From the NCBI RefSeq assembly GCF_000281065.1, contig NZ_AKKK01000003.1:98745-162744 (forward strand): 64,000 nucleotides of DNA, read 5' to 3'. Positions 15,674 to 23,956 of this stretch are shown here, one piece after another. Position 1 is the stretch's first letter. The number at the start of each line of letters is the position of its first letter. The stretch comes from Arthrobacter sp. M2012083 (GTDB lineage Bacteria; Actinomycetota; Actinomycetes; Actinomycetales; Micrococcaceae). The position numbers were made by a program, and so were the translations under genes. The notes beneath the pieces are model-generated. The model did no database searches, was not told the origin of the DNA, and saw only the letters and a program-made list of their open reading frames with translations.

Positions 15674-17005
15674 TTAGTGAACTTGCTTGTGCAGGCCGAG
15701 CTCCGTGGTGGGAGTTTTGGCTGATTCGCGGGCGGTCATGGCCGACACAGCTGCGATCACACAGATCACCGCGGTGAAGATCGAGATCTGTACCCATCCG
15801 CCGGGCTTGGTGCCACCCAAGGCTGTGACGATGGCCGGTGCGAAGCCTGCCATGAGGAAGCCCAACTGGGTGCCAATGGCCAAGCCGGAGAAACGGACCT
15901 TGGTGCTGAACATTTCGCCGTAGAAGGACGGCCATACGGCGTTGGCGGCGGCGTATCCGAAGGAGAAGAACACCACGGATACCAGGAACATCAGCGGCAC
16001 GTTGCCGCCTTCGAGGGTCAGCAGGAACACCGGCGTCATGATCGCGCTGGAAAGGGCTCCGTAGATGAACACGGGCTTGCGGCCGATCTTGTCCGAGAGC
16101 ATGCCGAACAGCGGCTGTGTTCCCAGGGCAACCACGTTGGCTGCAACCACCAGCCATAGCGTGATGGTGCTGTTGACGCCGGCAACATCCTGGGCGTACT
16201 TGATGGCCAGTGTTCCAAAGACCGTGCTCACTGCGGCGATGAAGGCGCAGCATACTACGCGGAGGACATCGCGCCAGTGCAGCCGCAGGAGATCGGCAAC
16301 GGGGAGCTTGGAAATTTCATTGTTCTTCTTGGCTTCCGCGAAGGCCGGCGGCTCGTGGAGGGTGCGGCGGATGAAGAACGCCACCAGAACCACCACGGCG
16401 CTCAACCAGAACGGAATACGCCAACCGATGCCGTACTTGATGTCGTCGGGCAGTGCTACCACCGGGATGAACACCAACGCAGCGAGGATCTGGCCGCCCT
16501 GGGTGCCGGTGAGGGTCCACGAGGTGAAGAAGGAACGGCGGTTGTCCGGGGCGTGCTCCAAAGTCATGGAGGAAGCACCGGCCTGCTCACCAGCTGCAGA
16601 AAGTCCCTGGCAAAGACGGGCGACAACCAACAGGATCGGGGCCCACCAGCCGATGGTCTTGAAATCGGGGAGGCAGCCGATCACGAAGGTTGCTGCGCCC
16701 ATGAGGACCAGTGTGAACATGAGGACCTTCTGCCGGCCGATCCGGTCACCGAAGTGGCCCAGAATCACGGCGCCCACGGGGCGGGCGACATAGGCGAAGC
16801 CGAAGGTCGCGAATGACATGATGGCCGCGTTGGCATCGGCGGAGGGGAAGAACACGTGGGGGAAGATCAGGGCCGCGGCAGAACCGAAGATGAAGAAGTC
16901 GTAGTACTCGACGGCGCTGCCCAGGAAGCTGGCAAGCGCGGCTTTTTTGGGGGTTCCGGCGGTGGTTTCAGTGCCTGGCGTCGCTGACGGCATTGTTTGG
17001 CTCAT
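15674..17005 (-). CDS. MHS-family MFS transporter, probable shikimate/aromatic acid importer
   Basis: A 443-residue 12-TM major facilitator of the metabolite:H+ symporter (MHS) family. The signatures are SAVEYYDFFIFG near the N-terminus, RPVGAVILGHFGDRIGR between TM2 and TM3, and GEQAGAS in TM5. MHS members include ShiA (shikimate), KgtP and ProP. The gene is divergent from an IclR regulator and lies 1.2 kb from the shikimate/quinate dehydrogenase gene, so shikimate, quinate or a hydroxybenzoate is the likely substrate (inference from context). An IclR-like palindrome sits in its promoter. Confidence 0.85.
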   Translation of the reverse strand: MSQTMPSATPGTETTAGTPKKAALASFLGSAVEYYDFFIFGSAAALIFPHVFFPSADANAAIMSFATFGFAYVARPVGAVILGHFGDRIGRQKVLMFTLVLMGAATFVIGCLPDFKTIGWWAPILLVVARLCQGLSAAGEQAGASSMTLEHAPDNRRSFFTSWTLTGTQGGQILAALVFIPVVALPDDIKYGIGWRIPFWLSAVVVLVAFFIRRTLHEPPAFAEAKKNNEISKLPVADLLRLHWRDVLRVVCCAFIAAVSTVFGTLAIKYAQDVAGVNSTITLWLVVAANVVALGTQPLFGMLSDKIGRKPVFIYGALSSAIMTPVFLLTLEGGNVPLMFLVSVVFFSFGYAAANAVWPSFYGEMFSTKVRFSGLAIGTQLGFLMAGFAPAIVTALGGTKPGGWVQISIFTAVICVIAAVSAMTARESAKTPTTELGLHKQVH

Positions 17006-17098
17006 GGGAGGTTCCTTCTGTGACGACGGTGTCGCGGATCTAGCTTCTGTGGGGAGACCAGAGCGAGGTGCGGCCGGATCATCCCGAAAGTAACCACA

Positions 17099-17200
17099 TG
17101 GTGAGAGCTACTTGTGCAATATAGCAATAGTGGCTGTGAGTGGGGTCACTTGTCAAGAGATGTCACCACCATCTAGAAATAGCTCTCACTATGTGAGAGC
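17099..17200. promoter_or_regulatory. Candidate operator for the divergent IclR regulator
   Basis: GCTCTCAC-TAT-GTGAGAGC is a perfect 8-bp inverted repeat at 17182-17200, 8 nt before the IclR start codon. A matching half-site GTGAGAGCT lies at 17101-17109, about 95 nt upstream of the transporter start. Paired sites in a divergent gap fit autoregulation plus control of the transporter. Confidence 0.55.
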
Positions 17201-17208
17201 ATCGAGTT

Positions 17209-17979
17209 ATGAGTGTGAAAGAGGACACAAAGACCGACATGGTCGGCAAGGCCTTGAGCCTGTTGGTATTGCTGGGCAATGAACCCCGCGGGGCCAGTGC
17301 TGCGGACTTGGCGAGGAGTGCGAACCTTCCGTTCAGCACTACCTACCGACTCCTGGGTTCGCTGACCCGTGACGGCTTTGTGGATTACGAGCCCGATGGG
17401 CGCCGCTACCACCTGGGCTTGCGCGTGTTTCAGCTCGGGCAGAGGGTCTCCAATCATCATGGTTTTGCTGCCACCGCGCTGCCCGTCCTCCAGCGCGTTA
17501 CCGAGCGCACGAATGAGGCAACCATCTTGTCCGTGCGCGATGGCAACCATCACCTCACTGTGAACAAGGTCGACGGGCCCAAGACTTTCCGCGTTACCAG
17601 CGACCCCGGGCATTTGGGTGCGCTGCACACCACCTCCGTTGGCAAGGCAATAGTGGCGTTCGAAGACGAGATAGAGCGAAAGAGGCTTCTCGAGGAGCTT
17701 CCCCTGGATCCGCTCACCGAACACTCCATCACTGACCGCGACAAGTTCCGGGACGAAATCGAGCGGGTGCGCCGCCAGGGGTATGCCGTCATGGATGAAG
17801 AAAATGAGATCGGCATGCGCGCTGTCGCCGTGCCGGTCCTCAACTCCCAGGGGCATGCTTTCGCGTCGGTGGCCACGGCGGTGCCGGTGTTCCGCATGTC
17901 CATGGAGGAGTTGATCGCGCACGTGCCCACTCTTCAGGAAGCCGCAGCTGAACTCGCGGCCCGCCTGCCCCAGCGATGA
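17209..17979 (+). CDS. IclR-family transcriptional regulator
   Basis: A 256-residue regulator with an N-terminal winged HTH (residues 10-75: VGKALSLLVLLGNEP, ASAADLARSANLPFSTTYRLLGSL) and a GAF-like effector domain (85-250: HTTSVGKAIVAF, GYAVMDEENEIGM). IclR proteins of this kind bind small carboxylic or aromatic acids. It is divergent from the MHS transporter and directly upstream of the qsu-pca operon on the same strand, so it probably senses a shikimate/quinate-derived acid and controls both. A separate PcaR-like IclR protein closes the operon at 27966. Confidence 0.9.
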   Translation: MSVKEDTKTDMVGKALSLLVLLGNEPRGASAADLARSANLPFSTTYRLLGSLTRDGFVDYEPDGRRYHLGLRVFQLGQRVSNHHGFAATALPVLQRVTERTNEATILSVRDGNHHLTVNKVDGPKTFRVTSDPGHLGALHTTSVGKAIVAFEDEIERKRLLEELPLDPLTEHSITDRDKFRDEIERVRRQGYAVMDEENEIGMRAVAVPVLNSQGHAFASVATAVPVFRMSMEELIAHVPTLQEAAAELAARLPQR

Positions 17980-17996
17980 CCTCGTCGGCCGGCTCC

Positions 17997-18060
17997 GTTG
18001 TGAGGCCCGATTTGCATGCTAAGGGCAAGGCAAAGGGTGCAGAGTAGGCCCCGCAACGCA
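17997..18060. repeat. REP-like palindromic element, copy A
   Basis: The arms 17997-18016 (GTTGTGAGGCCCG...) and 18038-18057 (...AGTAGGCCCCGCAAC) form an imperfect 20-bp inverted repeat around 21 nt. The stretch 18039-18060 is identical over 22 nt to 27927-27948 at the far end of the qsu-pca operon. Confidence 0.6.
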
Positions 18061-18076
18061 CCGCCCGTATGGCAAA

Positions 18077-18113
18077 TGTTCGCGATAAGAACAAGCGTGC
18101 GGAATATGAACAC
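18077..18113. promoter_or_regulatory. Two spaced operator-like sites upstream of the qsu-pca operon
   Basis: TGTTCGCGATAAGAACA (18077-18093) and GTGCGGAATATGAACAC (18097-18113) are 17-nt partial dyads with centres 20 bp apart, i.e. two helical turns. They lie about 85-125 nt upstream of the qsuD ATG, just before an AT-rich TAGTAATCT stretch that could be the -10. IclR-type PcaR/PcaU/PobR proteins bind repeated sites of this size, so either local IclR regulator could act here. Confidence 0.45.
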
Positions 18114-18199
18114 TTGTAGTAATCTAAATAACACCCGGTCCGGCGGCGCCCCAGAACAGCGCCAAAGACCCGTGGTGCTGAAGTCAAAGGAGCTTTAGG

Positions 18200-19114
18200 A
18201 TGAGCAACCGAGCCGAGTCCGTTCTGGTGGGCCTCATAGGCGAAGGTGTTACGCCCTCGCTCACGCCGCCCATGCACGAACGCGAAGCCGACGTACAGGG
18301 TCTTCGCCTGCTGTACCGCCCCCTGGACCTGCTGGAACTCGCATTGCCGGCCACCGCCGTCGGGGACCTCCTCACCGCAGCCCAGCGCATGGGCTTCAAT
18401 GGCCTGAACATCACGCACCCGTGCAAGCAGCTGGTGCTTGAGCACCTGGATGAAATTTCCGACGACGCCCGTCGCCTGGGTGCCGTCAATACGGTTCTCA
18501 TCCAAGGCGGTCGGTTCATCGGCCACAACACAGACTTCTCCGGTTTTGGCGCAGCCCTTAGCAATGGCCTCCCTAACGCGAAACTGGACCGCGTGGTCCA
18601 GCTCGGTGCAGGCGGAGCCGGTTCCGCCGTAGCGTATGCGCTCCTCAAAGCCGGCGTCAGCACGCTGGACCTTGTGGACATGGATCCGGCCCGCGCCGCT
18701 GAACGCGCCGCCGAACTCGGCGGACTCTTCCCGGCGGTCACCGTCACGCCGCGCACTACCGCAGAGCTAGGCGGGATCATGCCCCTCGCCGACGGCCTGG
18801 TTCACTGCACCCCCATCGGCATGGCCGCGCACCCCGGCCTGCCCCTCGACATCGATCTCCTGGAAACGCGCCACTGGGTGGCGGACATCGTGTACCGCCC
18901 CATCGAAACGCAACTGGTCCGCGAGGCACGTGCCAAGGGCTGCGACGTCCTCGACGGAGGCCGGATGGCAGTGGGCCAGGCGGCCGATGCCTTCCAACTC
19001 ATCACCGGACGCGAAGCCGATCGTGAACGGATGCGGGCGCACTTCCTGGAGCTGATCGCAGTGGAAGACGCTGCGGCTGCGCTGACCCCCGAGCTGACGA
19101 AGGCGGGCAACTGA
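18200..19114 (+). CDS. qsuD: Quinate/shikimate dehydrogenase
   Basis: A 304-residue shikimate dehydrogenase-fold enzyme. The substrate-binding domain shows GVTPSLTPPMHE, the catalytic lysine K76 in NITHPCKQ, and N110-T-D112 in GHNTDFSGFG. The nucleotide-binding motif GAGGAG is at 136-141. The sequence resembles catabolic QsuD proteins of Corynebacterium more than biosynthetic AroE, including NGLPNAKLD before the Rossmann motif and DGGRMAVGQAADAF near the end. It oxidises shikimate to 3-dehydroshikimate (and quinate to 3-dehydroquinate) with NAD(P). It is the first gene of the operon and overlaps qsuB by 1 nt. Biosynthetic AroE is expected elsewhere. Confidence 0.87.
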   Translation: MSNRAESVLVGLIGEGVTPSLTPPMHEREADVQGLRLLYRPLDLLELALPATAVGDLLTAAQRMGFNGLNITHPCKQLVLEHLDEISDDARRLGAVNTVLIQGGRFIGHNTDFSGFGAALSNGLPNAKLDRVVQLGAGGAGSAVAYALLKAGVSTLDLVDMDPARAAERAAELGGLFPAVTVTPRTTAELGGIMPLADGLVHCTPIGMAAHPGLPLDIDLLETRHWVADIVYRPIETQLVREARAKGCDVLDGGRMAVGQAADAFQLITGREADRERMRAHFLELIAVEDAAAALTPELTKAGN

Positions 19115-20985
19115 TGCGCACCGGAATCGCCACGGTCTGCCTGTCCGGCACGTTGAAGGAGAAGATGCAGGCCTGCGCCATCGCGGGCTTCGACGGCATC
19201 GAGATCTTCGAGCAGGACCTCGTCACGTCCCCGCACAGCCCTGAAGACGTCCGGAAAATGGCCGCCGACCTCGGTTTGGGATTGGACCTCTACCAACCGT
19301 TCCGGGATTTCGACGGCGTCACTCCGGACCTGCTCAAAGCCAACCTTCGCCGGGCTGATGCCAAGTTCAAGCTCATGTCCCGCTTGGGCATGGACACCAT
19401 TCTGGTCTGCTCCAACGTAGCCACGGCAACCATCGACGACGACGAACTCCGCGCCTCCCAACTGGCCGAACTGGCCGGACTCGCAGGGGACCACGGCGTC
19501 AAGGTTGCCTACGAAGCGCTGGCCTGGGGCAAGTACGTCAACGACTATGAGCACGCGTACCGTCTGGTTGAAATGGTTGACCACCCTAACCTCGGCACCT
19601 GCCTCGACTCGTTCCACATTCTGTCCCGGGACTGGGACACCGCGCCGATCGAGGACATCAACGCGGAGAAGATCTTCTTCGTCCAGGTTGCCGACGCCCC
19701 CAAGCTCTCCATGGACGTGCTGTCCTGGAGCCGTCACTACCGCGTTTTCCCGGGCGAAGGGCAGTTCGAACTCGCCAAGTTCATGGGCCACGTGGTCCGG
19801 GCCGGCTACACGGGTCCGGTATCCCTTGAGGTTTTCAACGACGTCTTCCGCCAGTCGGACACCGAGCGCACCGCCGTGGATGCCATGCGTTCCCTGATCT
19901 GGCTGGAGGAGCAGAGCGCCAAGTGGCTCGCAAGCACCTCAACGGATGCCGCGGCCGGTAACGGCAGCGGGTCCCGCCGTCGTTACCCCATGGAACTGGC
20001 CACGCTGCCCAAGGTGAACGAACCCGCCGGTTTCAACTTCGCCGAGGTCAAGGCGGACGACACCGCGCAGCTGGAGAAGCTCCTGGGCCAGCTCGGCTTT
20101 GGATTCGAGGGCCGGCACCGCACCAAGGATGTCCAGCTGTGGACCATGGGCCAGGCCCGCGTGATCATCAACGAGCAAGCGGCATCGCACTCGGAACCGG
20201 CTATCGCCGCTTTGGGGTTCGACGTCGATTCGCCAGTGATTGCCTCCGCTCGCGCCCAGCAACTCAAGGCACCGGTAGTGGCCCGCAAGGTTCAGGCCGA
20301 CGAGGAAGTCTTCCAAGGCATCTCCGCCCCGGACTCCACGGAGATCTTCCTCTGCCAGGGCAGCCCGGATGGCACCGCGGCGTGGACGCATGAGTTCGGC
20401 GAAGGGCTGGAGCGCTCCGCAGCGCCGCAGAACGCTGTCATTGACCACGTGAACCTCGCCCAGCCTTGGCAGCACTTTGACGAAGCTGTCCTCTTCTACA
20501 CCAGTGCCCTTGCCCTTGAACCACAGCCGTTCGCCGAGGTCCCGAGCCCCAGTGGGCTGGTTCGCTCGCAGGTCATGGAGACCAGCAACGGAGCGGTCAG
20601 GCTGGTCTTGAACCTGGCACCCGCGCAGCAGGCACAAGCAGCCCGCAAAACGTACCAGGAACACATCGCCTTCGCTGTGGACGACCTCGTGGCGACTGCC
20701 CGGGACGCCCGCGACCGTGGCCTCGAATTCCTGCAGATTCCGGCCAACTACTACGAGGACCTGGACGCCCGATTCGATCTTGAACCCGGATTCCTGGCAA
20801 CCCTCAAGGAGCTCAACCTCCTGTATGACCGGGACGCCAATGGCGAATTCCTCCACTTCTACACCGCCACCGTGGGCAGTGTGTTCTTCGAAATGGTGGA
20901 ACGTCGGGGTAACTACGACGGCTACGGGGCCCCCAACGCTCCAGTGCGACACGCCGTCCAATACGACTCGCTCCACCGGGTTTAG
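19114..20985 (+). CDS. qsuB: 3-dehydroshikimate dehydratase, QsuB type (sugar-isomerase barrel fused to HPPD-like domain)
   Basis: A 623-residue two-domain protein. Residues 1-280 form a xylose-isomerase-like TIM barrel (GFDGIEIFEQDL, EALAWGKYVNDYEHA, DSFHILSRDWD, QVADAP, HYRVFPGEGQFE) that dehydrates 3-dehydroshikimate to protocatechuate. From about residue 300 there is a vicinal-oxygen-chelate region like 4-hydroxyphenylpyruvate dioxygenase (AVIDHVNLAQP, HIAFAVDDLVATA, FFEMVERRGNYDGYG). The fusion and length match QsuB of Corynebacterium glutamicum. The start overlaps the qsuD stop, so the two are coupled. Its product feeds PcaHG directly downstream. Confidence 0.9.
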   Translation: MRTGIATVCLSGTLKEKMQACAIAGFDGIEIFEQDLVTSPHSPEDVRKMAADLGLGLDLYQPFRDFDGVTPDLLKANLRRADAKFKLMSRLGMDTILVCSNVATATIDDDELRASQLAELAGLAGDHGVKVAYEALAWGKYVNDYEHAYRLVEMVDHPNLGTCLDSFHILSRDWDTAPIEDINAEKIFFVQVADAPKLSMDVLSWSRHYRVFPGEGQFELAKFMGHVVRAGYTGPVSLEVFNDVFRQSDTERTAVDAMRSLIWLEEQSAKWLASTSTDAAAGNGSGSRRRYPMELATLPKVNEPAGFNFAEVKADDTAQLEKLLGQLGFGFEGRHRTKDVQLWTMGQARVIINEQAASHSEPAIAALGFDVDSPVIASARAQQLKAPVVARKVQADEEVFQGISAPDSTEIFLCQGSPDGTAAWTHEFGEGLERSAAPQNAVIDHVNLAQPWQHFDEAVLFYTSALALEPQPFAEVPSPSGLVRSQVMETSNGAVRLVLNLAPAQQAQAARKTYQEHIAFAVDDLVATARDARDRGLEFLQIPANYYEDLDARFDLEPGFLATLKELNLLYDRDANGEFLHFYTATVGSVFFEMVERRGNYDGYGAPNAPVRHAVQYDSLHRV

Positions 20986-21028
20986 GCCCGTAAACCAACA
21001 AGAACCCATCAACCGAAAGGAGCCGGCC

Positions 21029-21901
21029 GTGCCGCAAGAACAGACCGCACAAGCGCTCGAATCCGAGGAACTCGTGCCGCCCGCAGAGGCGCATGCCGCG
21101 CACGTTTCCCCCAAGAAGGTGGAAACCCAAGCGGACCTCAGCGCTGAGATGAAGGGCATCAGCGACCGCTATGCCGAGGCCCTGAAGAACGGCCGGGGTC
21201 CGGAGACCATGCCGCGCCTGGACTACGCGCCGTACCGCAGCAGCATCCTGCGCCACCCCACCAAGAGCCTGCACCACGCGGACCCGGAGACCATTGAGCT
21301 CTACTCGCCCGCGTTCGGCCACCAGGACGTCCACGCGCTGGAATCCGACCTGACTATCCAGCACAACGGCGAACCCCAAGGTGAGCGCATCATCGTTGCA
21401 GGCCGTGTCCTTGATGGTGACGGGCGCCCTGTTGCCGGCCAACTCGTGGAGATCTGGCAGGCCAACGCCGCCGGACGCTACATCCACAAGCGCGATCAGC
21501 ACCCCGCGCCGCTGGACCCGAACTTCACCGGCGTCGGCCGTTGCATCACAGGTGATGACGGCTCCTACAGCTTCACCACCATCAAGCCCGGCGCGTACCC
21601 GTGGAAGAACCACCTGAACGCCTGGCGTCCCGCGCACATCCACTTCTCCATGTTCGGCTCGGAATTCACGCAGCGCATCGTCACCCAGATGTACTTCCCG
21701 GGTGACCAGCTGTTCCCGCTTGACCCCATTTACCAGTCGATCGTGGACCAGGACGCCCGCGACCGCCTCGTGGCAGAGTACGACCATGAACTCACCAGCC
21801 CCGAGTGGGCGCTCGGCTACAAGTGGGACATCATCCTGACCGGCTCCAACCGGACCTGGACAGAGAACGAAGCATACGGCGACGCCGGGGACGAGGAGTA
21901 A
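21029..21901 (+). CDS. pcaH: Protocatechuate 3,4-dioxygenase beta subunit
   Basis: A 290-residue intradiol dioxygenase beta chain, which holds the non-haem Fe(III). The iron ligands are visible as the tyrosine in AAGRYIH, the tyrosine in GAYPWKNH, and the two histidines in RPAHIHFS. The GTG start at 21029 follows AAAGGAGCCGGCC; earlier in-frame codons overlap qsuB and lack ribosome sites. The N-terminal 50 residues before the catalytic domain are longer than in Pseudomonas PcaH. With PcaG it cleaves protocatechuate to 3-carboxy-cis,cis-muconate. It lies 4 nt before pcaG. Confidence 0.95.
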   Translation: MPQEQTAQALESEELVPPAEAHAAHVSPKKVETQADLSAEMKGISDRYAEALKNGRGPETMPRLDYAPYRSSILRHPTKSLHHADPETIELYSPAFGHQDVHALESDLTIQHNGEPQGERIIVAGRVLDGDGRPVAGQLVEIWQANAAGRYIHKRDQHPAPLDPNFTGVGRCITGDDGSYSFTTIKPGAYPWKNHLNAWRPAHIHFSMFGSEFTQRIVTQMYFPGDQLFPLDPIYQSIVDQDARDRLVAEYDHELTSPEWALGYKWDIILTGSNRTWTENEAYGDAGDEE

Positions 21902-21905
21902 GCGC

Positions 21906-22520
21906 ATGACCAAGCTGACACCCACACCGGGCCAGACTGTAGGCCCTTTCTACGGCTACGCACTTCCCTTCAAGAAGGACAACGAACTGCTGGCACCAGG
22001 CAGCCCCGGCAGCATCCGCCTGCAGGGCACGGTGTACGACGGCTCCGGCAGCACCATCCCGGACGCCATCCTGGAAATCTGGCAGCCGGATTCCGACGGC
22101 AACATCGTCCAGCGCACCGGCTCCCTGGTCCGCGACGGCTACACGTTCACCGGTTGGGGTCGCGGCTCCGTGGGCAACTCCGGCGTGTACACATTCACCA
22201 CCGTCAACCCCGGCCCCACGGCACCCGGCGCTGCGGCCTTCATCTCCGTGGCCGTCTTCGCCCGCGGCCTCATGAACCGCCTCTTCACCCGCGTGTACCT
22301 GCCGGAAAACGAGGAAGCATTGGCCAACGACCCTCTGCTGAGCTCCCTGGAACCTGAACGTCGTAAGACGCTTATCGCCCGCCGCGACCCCGACGGCGGC
22401 CTCACCTGGGACATCCGCCTGCAGGGAGGCGATGAGACGGTCTTCCTGGACTTCCAGCAGGACGGCTCGCTGGAAACCAGCGTCAACGCCGATCACTCTG
22501 CAAGGGACAACAAGGCATGA
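21906..22520 (+). CDS. pcaG: Protocatechuate 3,4-dioxygenase alpha subunit
   Basis: A 204-residue alpha chain, the usual length. It begins TPTPGQTVGPFYGYALPF as in PcaG proteins, has LEIWQPDSDG in the beta-sandwich core, and lacks the iron-binding tyrosine/histidine set, as expected for the non-catalytic subunit. It forms (alpha-beta-Fe) protomers with PcaH. The stop overlaps the pcaB start by 4 nt (ATGA). Confidence 0.95.
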   Translation: MTKLTPTPGQTVGPFYGYALPFKKDNELLAPGSPGSIRLQGTVYDGSGSTIPDAILEIWQPDSDGNIVQRTGSLVRDGYTFTGWGRGSVGNSGVYTFTTVNPGPTAPGAAAFISVAVFARGLMNRLFTRVYLPENEEALANDPLLSSLEPERRKTLIARRDPDGGLTWDIRLQGGDETVFLDFQQDGSLETSVNADHSARDNKA

Positions 22521-23956
22521 CCGACGGCGACTTCGGCCTCCTTAGCCCCGTCTCGGCGTCGCCCGATGTGGCGGCGCTGACTGGCGACCGTGCCGTGATT
22601 GCGGCAATCCTCGACATCGAAGCCTCCTGGGCTGCCGTCCTTGAGGAGGCGGGACTCGTTCCCGCCGGATCCGCCGCCGTGGTGGCCGAAGCCGCCGACC
22701 CCGGCTCCTACGATGTCGCATCGTTGGCGGAGCGCGCGCAGGGTGGCGCGAACCCGGTGATTCCCCTGCTCGGGGACCTGCGTTCCCGCGTCAAATCCTT
22801 GGACTTGGCGGGGATTGGCGCCGGCAAGGCCGTCCACACCTCGCTGACCAGCCAGGACGTCCTCGACTCCGCCCTGATGCTGCTGGCCAGCCGTACAGTG
22901 TCTGCGTTGCTGGTTGACGTCAAAGGCACGACGACGGCGCTCGCCACCTTGGCGGCACAGCATGCGGACACGCTGTGCGTGGGCAGGAGCCTGACGCAGC
23001 ATGCGCTTCCCTATACGTTCGGGCTCAAGGCGGCCCAGTGGTTCCAGGGTGTGGCCGCTGCGGCTGCTCGTTTGGAGTCGCTTCAGTTGCCGGTTCAGTT
23101 CGGGGGAGCCGGAGGAACGCTGGCTTCGGGGACCAAGCTGACGGCGGGATCTGCTTCCACGCCGTTCGATCTGGCCGATTCCCTGGCCTCCCGGCTTGGC
23201 CTTGCGCCAGCTCCCGCTCCGTGGCACACCAACCGCCTCGCTGTCACGGCCTTAGGGGATGGCCTTGCTGCCCTGATCGATTCCTTCGGGAAGATCGCCG
23301 CCGACCTGCTGTTCCTGAGCCGCCCGGAGGTTGCCGAACTCGGCGAACCCTTGGCTGCCGGGCGCGGTGTTTCCTCGGCCATGCCGCAGAAGCAGAACCC
23401 TGTCTTGTCGGTGCTGATCCGCAGTGCGGCGTTGCAGGCTCCCGGCCTCGCATCCCAACTGCACCTTGCTGCGGCAACCTTCAACGATGAGCGGCCAGAT
23501 GGGGCCTGGCACAGCGAGTGGCCTGCCCTACGTCAGTTGCTCGCGTTGGCACTTGGGGCTGCCGGACACCTCCGCGAACTTACCGAGGGCCTTCGCGTCT
23601 TCCCCGATGCGATGCGCCGGAACCTCGACATCTCGGGACCGCTGCTCCTCAGCGAAGGTGTGGTGGCCGCCGTCGCTCCTCTCCTCGGTGAGGACGGAAA
23701 GCAGAAGCTGCAGGTCGTCGTCGACGAAACCCTGAAGGCACCGGCCGCAGAGCAGAGCCGGATCTACACAAAACTCCTACGTGAAGCCGTCCCCGCGGAC
23801 AAGCTTTCCGATTCCGAACTCAAAGCGCTCCTGGACCCCGCCAGCTACCTCGGTGAGGCATCCGGGATCAGCCAAAGAATCCTCAGCGCCTACCCGGACT
23901 TCGCGGCGCCAGCCGACTTCACTGGAACTTCAACGAAGGGAACTGCTCGTGGCTAA
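22517..23956 (+). CDS. pcaB: 3-carboxy-cis,cis-muconate cycloisomerase
   Basis: A 479-residue member of the fumarase/argininosuccinate lyase superfamily. The signature SSAMPQKQNP lies near residue 286, and LTSQDVLDSALML and SLTQHALPYTFGLKAA mark the other two conserved regions. It converts 3-carboxymuconate to 4-carboxymuconolactone. The start overlaps pcaG and the 3' end overlaps pcaD by 8 nt. Length is slightly above the usual 450, with an Ala-rich C-terminus. Confidence 0.94.
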   Translation: MTDGDFGLLSPVSASPDVAALTGDRAVIAAILDIEASWAAVLEEAGLVPAGSAAVVAEAADPGSYDVASLAERAQGGANPVIPLLGDLRSRVKSLDLAGIGAGKAVHTSLTSQDVLDSALMLLASRTVSALLVDVKGTTTALATLAAQHADTLCVGRSLTQHALPYTFGLKAAQWFQGVAAAAARLESLQLPVQFGGAGGTLASGTKLTAGSASTPFDLADSLASRLGLAPAPAPWHTNRLAVTALGDGLAALIDSFGKIAADLLFLSRPEVAELGEPLAAGRGVSSAMPQKQNPVLSVLIRSAALQAPGLASQLHLAAATFNDERPDGAWHSEWPALRQLLALALGAAGHLRELTEGLRVFPDAMRRNLDISGPLLLSEGVVAAVAPLLGEDGKQKLQVVVDETLKAPAAEQSRIYTKLLREAVPADKLSDSELKALLDPASYLGEASGISQRILSAYPDFAAPADFTGTSTKGTARG

